From: Candidatus Bathyarchaeota archaeon RBG_13_52_12
Lineage (GTDB): Archaea > Thermoproteota > Bathyarchaeia > TCS64
Length of the DNA: 20,241 nucleotides
Direction of reading: 5' to 3'
Assembly: GCA_001774245.1 (NCBI GenBank)
Contig: MEZF01000059.1
Location: 1 to 20,241, forward strand
The position numbers and the translations under genes are program-made. Numbering within the stretch: position 1 is the first letter of the stretch; each line of letters starts with the position of its first letter. This document shows, piece by piece, positions 1 through 6,190 of the stretch. The notes below the pieces were generated by a model. The model did no database searches and had not been told where the DNA came from. It saw nothing but the letters and a program-made list of their open reading frames with translations.

Positions 1-2
1 CC

Positions 3-263
3 TTCTGGGCCATGTTCCCCGGTGCGCCAACCGGAGACTGGTTCAGCTTCATCTTCGTGGCCATCGGATGCATCTGCGCTACATTCTACTTCCTGCTGAC
101 CTACGAGCACACAGGGCCAGTGAGGCCAATAACCATCGCGGGCAGATACTTCATCATGCTCGCCCTGGGCGCCTACTACGGCAACACGGTGCTCTTCAGA
201 TTCAGCATGCTAGCAGAGAGAGGCCAGTTCATCCTGAAGGTACTCGGTCTGGTGCCAATCTAG
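3..263 (+). CDS. C-terminal fragment of a membrane protein (5' end outside window)
   Basis: The reading frame is open to the left edge, so this is the last ~86 residues of a longer gene; the first Met codon, at 12, is probably internal. Two hydrophobic stretches are visible: one rich in Phe, Ile and Cys shortly after the first Met, and a second around RYFIMLALGAYYG, separated by a short polar loop (TYEHTGPVRP). The tail ends in a short amphipathic segment and the stop is TAG. This topology fits the last two membrane helices of a multi-pass protein. I do not recognise the family and cannot name a function. A T-rich tract follows about 20 bases after the stop, so transcription probably ends before the next gene. 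Confidence 0.6.
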   Translation, partial: FWAMFPGAPTGDWFSFIFVAIGCICATFYFLLTYEHTGPVRPITIAGRYFIMLALGAYYGNTVLFRFSMLAERGQFILKVLGLVPI

Positions 264-280
264 GAACAAATATTTCCCAC

Positions 281-293
281 TTTTTCATTTTTT
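281..293 (+). terminator. T-rich archaeal-type terminator
   Basis: Runs of five and six T (281-285, 288-293) lie 18-30 bases after the TAG of the membrane-protein fragment. Oligo-T tracts without a stem-loop are the usual archaeal termination signal. Inference from position and composition only. Confidence 0.4.
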
Positions 294-357
294 ACATCCC
301 TAGCGGGAGCTAAGACCATCCCGGGTGTTATAAGCCGCTGAGAATGAATATCCAACG

Positions 358-1218
358 TTGAACCCAACCGAACTTCGCGAGTTCCTTCACGACCCCTTTG
401 TAGCCTCAAGGGTCAAAGTAGAGAATCTAATGTTAGTCGGTCTAGGCCTCCGTTCCTGCAGCCAGACTACGATCCCCGCCGAGTTACCCAGTGGCCCATC
501 GATGGGTGAAGAAATAGACGCGCGCTTCAAGCCTAGTCTCGAGAAGCTCAGAGCCATACAGGATCAAAAGACAAAGATCAAGGAGATCGGCGACATCAGG
601 AAGGGGATGGCCACCGCCTTCGACGAGATCGTCGAAGGCTCATCAGAGTACAAATCCCTCTCCACATGGGCGAAGAAACTCGGCCTTAGGGTCAACCAGG
701 TCGAGGTACGCCCCACAGTCCACGAGTTCTACCTCTACAAGGAGAAGGAGACCCTGAAGGAGCTACAGAGGCTCATGCAGGAGAGGGGAAAGCTCAGGGT
801 GGAGGCTGTGAAGAAACCCGACCCGTCCAGGGGGCAGCTTCAGTTCGCCTACCCCGAGGAGTTCAACGGTGCCTGGATCCGCAGGATGGGTCGCCTCCTC
901 GGATACCCTGACTGCTGCATCGACAGGTATGCTATGGATCGTGAGCAAGGTGTTAACGCCGAGGCGAGGGCGGCTGTGCAGCTCAAGGAGCTACCCACCA
1001 ACCCTGACCCCCATGTGTATATCGCCAGCTACTTCTTCCCATGTAGCCCGGCATGTGAAAAAGCAAAGGCGAAGGGAGAACTCTACTATCAAAGACTTTC
1101 CGAGTTACTACCCGAAGCCGGCGAAGCCTACGAGGTAATATTAGTTGAAAACCTCGATCGAGTTCGTAGGCAACCCGAGATAATCAACGAGTATCTGAGT
1201 AGGCTTAGAGGAGTCTAG
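358..1218 (+). CDS. DUF483-like protein with paired-cysteine motif
   Basis: This 286-residue soluble protein has unknown function. The recognisable part is the C-terminal third: LGYPDCCIDRYA (adjacent Cys186-Cys187) and FFPCSPACEKA (Cys229, Cys233). The order GYP-x-CC followed by PCxxxC resembles archaeal DUF483 proteins as I remember them; no search was possible. Four conserved-looking cysteines suggest a metal or iron-sulfur site, which is inference. The N-terminal half is charged and helical, with a Lys/Glu-rich stretch around residues 125-150. The frame opens with TTG at 358; the first ATG is at 430 (residue 25), so the start is uncertain. The TAG stop overlaps the TAG stop of the convergent gene on the other strand within one CTAG. 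Confidence 0.6.
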   Translation: MNPTELREFLHDPFVASRVKVENLMLVGLGLRSCSQTTIPAELPSGPSMGEEIDARFKPSLEKLRAIQDQKTKIKEIGDIRKGMATAFDEIVEGSSEYKSLSTWAKKLGLRVNQVEVRPTVHEFYLYKEKETLKELQRLMQERGKLRVEAVKKPDPSRGQLQFAYPEEFNGAWIRRMGRLLGYPDCCIDRYAMDREQGVNAEARAAVQLKELPTNPDPHVYIASYFFPCSPACEKAKAKGELYYQRLSELLPEAGEAYEVILVENLDRVRRQPEIINEYLSRLRGV

Positions 1219-1559
1219 TTTCTCCTCAGAGGTATCTCGCCCTGCTTAACGGGTATCCGCTCAACCTTGAAGGTGACGGGGCGTTCAGAGTCCGGGCAGC
1301 TGAAGTACCTTATCTTGTCTATGTAGTCCCAGGGCTCGGTGACGTTTCTCTCCATTGCGGAGGTGAGGGGGAGAATCGCGCTGAAAGCGGCGAGGCAGAC
1401 ACTATCCGTCTCCTCGAGTACGAGCCTACCCGGGTTGCTCGTTATCGTGATCTTGTCTCCCACCTTGTAGATCTTGCAGGGACCTTTGACATGAGGTGGG
1501 CTACCATCCAAACTCCGAGGCTCTTTAACATCAACAACCGTGAAGACAACCTTATACAT
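1215..1559 (-). CDS. TIGR04076-like small protein
   Basis: This 114-residue protein begins MYKVVFTVVDV and has the layout I associate with TIGR04076: an N-terminal beta strand, a Cys28 followed by YKVGDKI, a central VCLAAFSAILPL segment (Cys55), and a C-terminal strand YFSCPDSERPVTFKVERI containing Cys88-Pro-Asp. The family has no established function; the three conserved cysteines hint at metal or redox chemistry (inference). The open frame extends upstream to a GTG at 1589, but family members start at the MYKV-type strand, so I chose the ATG at 1559. There is no Shine-Dalgarno in front of it, so a leaderless or short-leader transcript is likely. It converges on the DUF483-like gene with a four-base overlap. 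Confidence 0.65.
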   Translation of the reverse strand: MYKVVFTVVDVKEPRSLDGSPPHVKGPCKIYKVGDKITITSNPGRLVLEETDSVCLAAFSAILPLTSAMERNVTEPWDYIDKIRYFSCPDSERPVTFKVERIPVKQGEIPLRRN

Positions 1560-1954
1560 GATAATCGAAACATCATGTGCAGGCTCCACTAATAGACTTG
1601 GCCCTAAAAATCTATTATCGATACTTCATTTAATGTTTTTTATCGTCTTCACTCTAGTGGCAAAAAAAAACTTCTTCAGATGGGCTTATGACTTTATTAT
1701 AACATTCATTCAACTCGGGCGCGTGCTGTGCCTAAATGGCTGCTAAATACCCCATCAAGCCAAAAACAGACGAAATAACCAACCACCCATAAACAGCGAG
1801 GTAGATGAGTCTCTAGTATCCCACCACAACCACACAGCGCGCGCGACTTCGTCTAATGAAGCTGGGCTAGGGACCTTGTCGCCTCATTGCGTTCAGGATC
1901 AACATTTTATGGATAAGCCAGTGCATTAATGCGCGCGCATGGGAAAAACGTGAA
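1560..1954. other. Non-coding stretch between two minus-strand genes
   Basis: About 395 bases without a convincing gene. The first part (1600-1710) is AT-rich with T- and A-runs (nine A at 1662-1670) and holds any promoter for the TIGR04076-like gene. The second part contains two alternating GC tracts (1837-1845 and 1931-1938) and nested palindromes at 1923-1940. A 68-codon plus-strand frame here (1540-1746) and an 18-codon one from 1736 have no family features. No tRNA T-arm or box C/D pattern was recognised. Confidence 0.6.
1923..1940. repeat. Nested palindromes with GCGCGCGC core
   Basis: GCATTAATGC (1923-1932) and ATGCGCGCGCAT (1929-1940) are both perfect palindromes that share the central ATGC. 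A second copy of the alternating GCGCGCGC core lies 94 bases upstream (1837-1845). The site sits just beyond the stop of the phosphatase-like gene. It could be a protein-binding site, a cruciform or Z-DNA-prone tract, or a restriction-avoidance curiosity; function unknown. Confidence 0.5.
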
Positions 1955-2752
1955 TCATTTACCCTTGTAGATTCCCCAGAAGTGGCGGACGTCCACGTCA
2001 TCGGGGCTGTCAGTCCCATGTGAGCCCTTTCCCGTGGTCGCTTCGATGTGGGTGCCGTGATCCGGTGTGAAGGCTATGACCCTATCTCTGGAGGCGTATC
2101 TCTCGTTGAAGGCGGTCGCTAAAGTTTTGAAGCTCTGCAGGTGCCTCTTGAATGCCTCGATTGCCTTGGGGTCCCTCGGCGTCGAGGCGTGCATCAGGTC
2201 ATCGTATTCCTGGTGGTAAGCCAGTATGAAGTCGTAGTCAGCTGCCTTGAGGATTTTCAGCACTCTCGACTCTACCTGTGGGTCATACTCCTCGGTATAG
2301 TAGTCGATCTTCCTGTTCCTGAAGACGAGGTCGATGCTGCTGTTCTTCACAGCCGCGATCGCCGTCTTCTTTCCAGCCCTCGCCAGGGCGTCAAAGAGGG
2401 TGTCGCAGCCGAGTACAGGTTTCTCATACTTTCTTATGCCGTGGGTCTCGGGGGGTGCGCCTGTGAACATGCTGCTGAAACAAACGGGGGTGTAAGTTGG
2501 TAGAACGGACTTCATCGCGACCTCTATCGGGGCAATCTTCTCCACGGGATTGAAGAGCCTTGCATAGTCTCGGCGCAGCCCTTCGCCTATTGCATCGGGT
2601 GCGTATATGAGGGCTTTTTCGACGTGTTTTCCCTCAATTATCTTTGAAGCCGCGTCTAGAACTACTCCTATTGGCTGTGAGGCCGAGGCACTCGGGGCCT
2701 TAATGCCCATGAGCGAACAGATCGTTGGGGTGACAGAGGATATACTTGACAT
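1955..2752 (-). CDS. Alkaline-phosphatase-superfamily hydrolase (phosphodiesterase / nucleotide pyrophosphatase-like)
   Basis: This 265-residue metal-dependent phosphoryl hydrolase has the superfamily signatures in order: APDAIG (Asp53, first metal site), TYTPVCFSSMFTGAPPETHG (probable nucleophile Ser93 or Ser94 in the position where relatives have Thr/Ser), YHQEYDDLMH (Asp184 and His188), FTPDHGTH (Asp231, His232) and GSHG (His245). That set matches two-zinc phosphodiesterases and pyrophosphatases. The protein is compact compared with classical NPP enzymes, and there is no signal peptide, so it is probably cytoplasmic. Substrate cannot be told from the sequence. ATG at 2752; a TTTTTATC box about 25 bases upstream and an inverted repeat at 2788-2802 lie in front. 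It is co-directional with the SIMPL gene upstream, but a T-run between them suggests separate transcripts. Confidence 0.75.
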   Translation of the reverse strand: MSSISSVTPTICSLMGIKAPSASASQPIGVVLDAASKIIEGKHVEKALIYAPDAIGEGLRRDYARLFNPVEKIAPIEVAMKSVLPTYTPVCFSSMFTGAPPETHGIRKYEKPVLGCDTLFDALARAGKKTAIAAVKNSSIDLVFRNRKIDYYTEEYDPQVESRVLKILKAADYDFILAYHQEYDDLMHASTPRDPKAIEAFKRHLQSFKTLATAFNERYASRDRVIAFTPDHGTHIEATTGKGSHGTDSPDDVDVRHFWGIYKGK

Positions 2753-2787
2753 GTAGCACAGCTAGGTCCTAGAGATAAAAACTGTTA

Positions 2788-2802
2788 CCACTTTAAAAGT
2801 GG
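2788..2802 (-). promoter_or_regulatory. 15-bp inverted repeat with TATA-like core
   Basis: CCACTTTAAAAGTGG is a perfect 7-bp inverted repeat around one central base, 36-50 bases upstream of the phosphatase ATG. On the minus strand it includes a TTTTAAAG box that could serve as a TATA element, so a repressor bound here would compete with TBP. Alternatively it forms the stem of a terminator for the SIMPL gene together with the adjacent T-run. Confidence 0.4.
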
Positions 2803-2804
2803 GT

Positions 2805-2810
2805 AAAAAA
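2805..2810 (-). terminator. T6 run after the SIMPL gene
   Basis: On the minus strand six consecutive T start seven bases after the SIMPL stop codon, fitting an archaeal oligo-T terminator. Confidence 0.4.
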
Positions 2811-2816
2811 GCAGGG

Positions 2817-3644
2817 TTAAGCCGTGGCGGGCTCGATGAGGTATACGATGTTCAACGTCACTGTGACGCTGAGGTTTCCTGATAGCACCGGCGTCGTCTC
2901 CTTTACTGAACTTGCACCGGATGAGTCGTAGCTCCTGTATTCAACCACTGGGTAGTAGGCGCTCTCAGTCACGCTTTGTACGCCAGCGACCTTGATGCCT
3001 AAACCACTCGTGATCACGTCGCTCTTCGACTTGGCGTCGGCGATGGCGGCTTGGTAAGCCTGTAGCTTCATCGCTGAGGCGGTCTCCTCTGTGATGCCGA
3101 AGCCGATTGAGTCGACCTTGTTAGCTCCAGCGGAGGATGCAGCGTCTATGGCGGGACCCACCTTGGTTAGGTCCTTAATCTTGATCTGTATCATGTTCGT
3201 TACCTGGTAACCAATCACCATGCGGATCTCCCAGTTATAATTTGGATAGACGCTGTAGCTCGTTGTTTGCATGTCTTCGTCCTTGAATCCGAGTTGCTTC
3301 AAGGCAGTTATTACTACGGTCATCTTCGCGGCGTTCTCATTGATTGCCGTGCTGGCCTCCCTGTTCTCAGTGTAGAGGCCCAAGCTCACCGTTGCCTGGT
3401 TGGCTTTGACTTTGATTACTCCCGTCCCGGAGACGCTTAGAGTCTTAAGATTATTAGTTGTGTCCGTTGTAGCGGAAGTTGTGAACCCCGTCGTCCCAAG
3501 TGCCGGCGGCACGCCTGTTGGAAACCGGAAATCAATAAGCTCTGTGACCATCCCCGGCTTGTAGGCGATGATCATCCCCGCTAATAATATAGATGCGCAA
3601 ACAGCCAGAACTGTTGCGGCTTGTCTAGTTTTGTCCATCATCAT
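2817..3644 (-). CDS. SIMPL-domain (DUF541) membrane-anchored protein
   Basis: This 275-residue protein has an N-terminal hydrophobic segment (about residues 10-28, ATVLAVCASILLAGMIIAY), acting as signal peptide or anchor, a Thr/Ser-rich linker, then a SIMPL domain from about residue 67: LSVSGTGVIKVKANQATVSLGL, the NENAAKMTVVITALKQLG helix and a YSVYPNYNWE segment, ending in VTLNIVYLIEP. The domain should lie outside the cytoplasmic membrane. SIMPL proteins (bacterial BP26/OMP28 relatives) form oligomeric assemblies, but their archaeal role is unknown. Three consecutive ATG codons (3644, 3641, 3638) could start translation. A TATA-like box lies about 30 bases upstream. No neighbour clearly works with it. 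Confidence 0.85.
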   Translation of the reverse strand: MMMDKTRQAATVLAVCASILLAGMIIAYKPGMVTELIDFRFPTGVPPALGTTGFTTSATTDTTNNLKTLSVSGTGVIKVKANQATVSLGLYTENREASTAINENAAKMTVVITALKQLGFKDEDMQTTSYSVYPNYNWEIRMVIGYQVTNMIQIKIKDLTKVGPAIDAASSAGANKVDSIGFGITEETASAMKLQAYQAAIADAKSKSDVITSGLGIKVAGVQSVTESAYYPVVEYRSYDSSGASSVKETTPVLSGNLSVTVTLNIVYLIEPATA

Positions 3645-3646
3645 TA

Positions 3647-3683
3647 CCAGTTATCAATGACTGGATGCGACTCTATTATACCC
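3647..3683 (-). promoter_or_regulatory. SIMPL gene promoter with inverted repeat
   Basis: On the minus strand a GGGTATAATAGAG box (3671-3683) sits about 33 bases before the ATG. Between it and the start lies CCAGT / ACTGG (3647-3651 and 3660-3664), a perfect 5-bp inverted repeat with an 8-base spacer near the expected transcription start. Short, so it could be chance. Confidence 0.35.
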
Positions 3684-3734
3684 ATAGATTAGAACGAGTG
3701 TACGAAAAATTAGAACAGAGCAGCGTGCAGACAC

Positions 3735-5258
3735 TCAGACTTTGAAGGGGGGGATGTGCCACTCCCTCCCCCTTTGAGTTGTGATGTACTCTGGCCACGG
3801 AAGGTCGATGGGTGGCTCCATATCCGGTGGCAAGAGGGGCTTCTCCATGTACATGCTCGTCTTTTCCTTCCACTCGTCTTTACAAGTCTTCAACCTGTCT
3901 GGGCTAGTAACCAGGTCCATCATCGTGCCGCTGATCGCCTTCCCCGCGGTGTAGATGCTCTTATCGATGACACCTCTCATGCCGCAGAGTGAATACCTAG
4001 TCCAAGCGGGGAGTCTCACACCTGGGACGCTGACGCTTGGAACGTAGACCTGTATCCAGACCGTCGGGCAGTGCCACGTGAACTCCACGTAATCGTCGCT
4101 TCCATAATGGGTCTGGTGGTTGGGGATCGGTCTCCTCCACATGCTCTCCCACTCCCCAGGCGGTGTGAGTTTCTCGTTAAACGGTTCCTGAGGCGGCTTA
4201 TGTCCTAGCCTCCGAACGATCTCTCGCGCCTTCTCTTTGTCATCCTCTGTGAACTTGGGGGCTCCTACTAGCTCAAGGTTCTCGTAGGCGAGATCAGCAA
4301 GGCTCCTGTTGAATAGCCCTGTCCTGGTCTTTGCCACCCACTTTATCCCCAGCCTGCAACCCGTGACTTTGGCCACCGACTCGGCGTTATTCAGCAACAC
4401 CTTGTAGATCTGCTCCTGCTGCACTAGACTAGGGCTCCTGAAGGCGTAGGTGATGACGCCGATCCTGGGTGGCAGGTTATCCGCCGTGGCTTGACCTGCA
4501 ACAAGTATGGCCTCGTTGATCGACCATAGCCCCGTCCTGGGGAGCATTGACTCCTTCGTGTACTTCGTTGTGGTGTACATTAGGCAGACAGCGTCTAGCG
4601 CGCCGGGGGCGCGTGTCTGGGCTGGGAGATCCGGGGCGTAGCTCATCCAGGTCTCAGGAGCGTCGCAGTCGAAGACGAAAGCGACGCACCAATAGCTCCC
4701 CCACTGAGTCTCGTACATTACGGAGTTGAAGCCCCGAGGATGCCACGCGACGGCGGCGTCGAGATCATCATAGTAGCCTTTCGCAGCCTCGTAGGGCTTG
4801 GAGATGCATATCTTCTCCCCGGGGGCGCCAAAGACCTTGATGGTCCCCTTTAAACCATGTTTCTCCATGGCGTGCTTGACAGCGTGCGCACCGGCGGCGG
4901 CCGCTACACCTAGGGCGCTGTGGGGGTCGGTGTGACCTGCCTGCCAAGGGTTAGCCGCCTCCCGATGTGTAGCTGGTTCCTGAGCGGCTTCGGGTACCGC
5001 ATCGTACTCGGTGTAGGTGCTGATCACCGGCTTGCCTCTCCCCCATGTCGCAACGTAAGCAGTCGGCATACCGGCTATGCCCGTCTCAACCTCAAACCCC
5101 TCATCCCTGTGCCACTTCACAAAGGCCTCACAGCTCTTATACTCACGTAGAGCCGGCTCAGCGTATCTCCAGATCAGCTGATGCATGTCGCTGATCTTCT
5201 CCGAGGTTTCCTCTATGAAGTCGAAGGCCGTCTTCTTCTCCTTCGTCAGCTTCGCCAT
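3735..5258 (-). CDS. M20-family amidohydrolase, AbgB-like (aminobenzoyl-glutamate hydrolase type)
   Basis: This 507-residue cytoplasmic metallo-amidohydrolase fits the AbgB-like branch of M20. The sequence shows an N-terminal substrate-binding helix, EYDAVPEAAQ (residues 84-93), AGHTDPHSALG (107-117), GAPGEKI (144-150), DDLDAAVAWHPRG (164-176) and a C-terminal YGSDDYVEFTWHCPTV block. Family members cleave amides of amino acids such as p-aminobenzoyl-glutamate or indole-3-acetyl-amino acids. The motifs are modified: classical GHxCGH is GHTDPH here, and the usual Glu-Glu pair is Glu148-Lys149. His109, Asp111, His113 and His173 remain as possible ligands. Substrate is unknown. It lies 95 bases downstream of a BlaI-like regulator on the same strand, and an 8-bp inverted repeat overlaps its promoter, suggesting regulation by that neighbour. 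Confidence 0.8.
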   Translation of the reverse strand: MAKLTKEKKTAFDFIEETSEKISDMHQLIWRYAEPALREYKSCEAFVKWHRDEGFEVETGIAGMPTAYVATWGRGKPVISTYTEYDAVPEAAQEPATHREAANPWQAGHTDPHSALGVAAAAGAHAVKHAMEKHGLKGTIKVFGAPGEKICISKPYEAAKGYYDDLDAAVAWHPRGFNSVMYETQWGSYWCVAFVFDCDAPETWMSYAPDLPAQTRAPGALDAVCLMYTTTKYTKESMLPRTGLWSINEAILVAGQATADNLPPRIGVITYAFRSPSLVQQEQIYKVLLNNAESVAKVTGCRLGIKWVAKTRTGLFNRSLADLAYENLELVGAPKFTEDDKEKAREIVRRLGHKPPQEPFNEKLTPPGEWESMWRRPIPNHQTHYGSDDYVEFTWHCPTVWIQVYVPSVSVPGVRLPAWTRYSLCGMRGVIDKSIYTAGKAISGTMMDLVTSPDRLKTCKDEWKEKTSMYMEKPLLPPDMEPPIDLPWPEYITTQRGREWHIPPFKV

Positions 5259-5261
5259 GAC

Positions 5262-5294
5262 AAGTCGTAGAAAATATCCGTTTACGACTTATAA
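5262..5294 (-). promoter_or_regulatory. M20 gene promoter with 8-bp inverted-repeat operator
   Basis: AAGTCGTA (5262-5269) and TACGACTT (5283-5290) are perfect inverted copies with a 13-base spacer. On the minus strand the distal arm overlaps a GTTATAAG TATA-like box (5288-5294) about 31 bases before the ATG at 5258, and the proximal arm abuts the start codon. A dimeric repressor bound here would block TBP and the start site. A BlaI/MecI-like protein is encoded immediately upstream and is the obvious candidate. Confidence 0.5.
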
Positions 5295-5333
5295 CACATA
5301 AGCTAGAGAAGCTCTCGCTCCGCTAGTTGATTG

Positions 5334-5347
5334 AAAAGAAAAAGAAA
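5334..5347 (-). terminator. T-rich tract after the BlaI-like gene
   Basis: On the minus strand a CTTTCTTTTTCTTTT tract begins within ten bases of the stop codon of the winged-helix gene, resembling an archaeal pyrimidine-rich terminator. Confidence 0.4.
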
Positions 5348-5353
5348 GTGGGT

Positions 5354-5725
5354 TTACTTGACCTTCTTTATGGCTTCCCTGGTCTCCGTTGGGAAATCGC
5401 GGAGCATGTTCTTGAGGACCATCTCTGCGACGTATTGCTTAAACTGGGCCTCGTCTAGCTTCGTCGAATAAATGCGGCGGTGGCCGCCCTTGCCCGTGAT
5501 CTCAGTGTAATTGAGAACGCCCTCATCAACCATCGCGTTGAGGAAGTTAATTATGGAGGCCCTGCTGATGCTTCTCGCCTTAAGGGTCTTGTTTACCTGG
5601 CTCCAGACGTCCCGTGAGCTTGAACCTTCCCCTTTCTTCCCCCATATGTAGTGGAGCGCCTCCTCTTGGTAGTCTTTGAGTACCATACCAAGTCCGTGTC
5701 CCGATGTGTCTATGGTTAGTGTCAA
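5354..5725 (-). CDS. BlaI/MecI/CopY-like winged-helix transcription regulator
   Basis: This 123-residue protein matches the BlaI/MecI-type winged-helix plan: EEALHYIWGKKGEGSSSRDVW (first helices), SISRASIINFLNAMVDEGVL (recognition helix region, about residues 52-71), a basic wing TGKGGHRRIYS (78-88), then a C-terminal helical dimerisation part (EAQFKQYVAEMVLKNMLRDF). Archaeal members usually bind inverted repeats as dimers; the ligand is unknown and there is no sensor domain. The frame opens with TTG at 5725; an ATG at 5686 (residue 14) also leaves the whole domain intact and may be the true start. A TTTATATTTAT box lies at about 5762-5772. It precedes the M20 gene on the same strand and diverges from arsR-hcp. 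Confidence 0.7.
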   Translation of the reverse strand: MTLTIDTSGHGLGMVLKDYQEEALHYIWGKKGEGSSSRDVWSQVNKTLKARSISRASIINFLNAMVDEGVLNYTEITGKGGHRRIYSTKLDEAQFKQYVAEMVLKNMLRDFPTETREAIKKVK

Positions 5726-5816
5726 TTCTTATTCACTTGTATTCGTTAAAGCCATCTTGTCCATAAATATAAACGTTAACTTTTTTCGGGGTGTCAGGGT
5801 CCCTGCGTACATAACC

Positions 5817-5859
5817 CTTATAAACCTATGAACCCCTTCTTCATATGAAGAAATCTTCA
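5817..5859 (+). promoter_or_regulatory. arsR-hcp promoter with three palindromic half-sites
   Basis: A TATA box CTTATAAA (5817-5824) predicts a transcription start near 5847. Exactly there lie three half-sites: TCTTCA (5838-5843), TGAAGA (5846-5851) and TCTTCA (5854-5859), separated by 2 bases each. The first two belong to a perfect 16-bp palindrome, TTCTTCATATGAAGAA (5837-5852); the last two form a second perfect inverted repeat. The downstream gene is an ArsR-family regulator, so this looks like its own operator, placed to block transcription initiation. Confidence 0.65.
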
Positions 5860-5872
5860 GATGTGAGCGGGC

Positions 5873-6190
5873 TTGAAAAGAGGACTCTCCGATATCTGCT
5901 ATGGGTTTTTCTCCACTTTAGCGAACCCCACACGCCTAGCCATACTAGAGACACTTAGACCGCACCCCATGAACGTAACCAATATTGCAGAAGCCCTTAA
6001 CCAAGAACAGAGCATGGTGAGTCATAATCTAAGGACCCTCGAGAAGTGTAATCTAGTCAGCGGCGAACGCCGGGGAAAGGAGAAGATATACAGCATCAAC
6101 CCGGAGACGGTTGAGGGCATATTCAAGGTGGTTGAAAATCACGCTGCGAAACACTGCCCCTCTCAAGGAGCCTGCTCAGAATCGAAGTAA
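5873..6190 (+). CDS. ArsR-family winged-helix regulator of hcp
   Basis: This 105-residue ArsR-type repressor contains LANPTRLAILETL (residues 16-28), NVTNIAEALNQEQSMVSHNL (34-53, the helix-turn-helix with the recognition helix at about 46-58) and the wing GERRGKEKIYSI (64-75). The C-terminal tail carries His90, His94, Cys95 and Cys101, with Cys9 and Cys59 elsewhere; these could sense metal, NO or redox state (inference). A stop codon in frame at 5864 leaves TTG at 5873 as the only start that keeps the domain whole. Its TAA stop overlaps the ATG of hcp (TAATG), so the two are translationally coupled. It probably represses its own operon through the half-sites upstream. Confidence 0.85.
   Translation: MKRGLSDICYGFFSTLANPTRLAILETLRPHPMNVTNIAEALNQEQSMVSHNLRTLEKCNLVSGERRGKEKIYSINPETVEGIFKVVENHAAKHCPSQGACSESK

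Noticed and set aside
1540..1746. Plus-strand 68-codon frame as a gene
   Set aside because: Overlaps the start of the TIGR04076-like gene on the other strand, has biased AT-run-derived residues and no recognisable domain.
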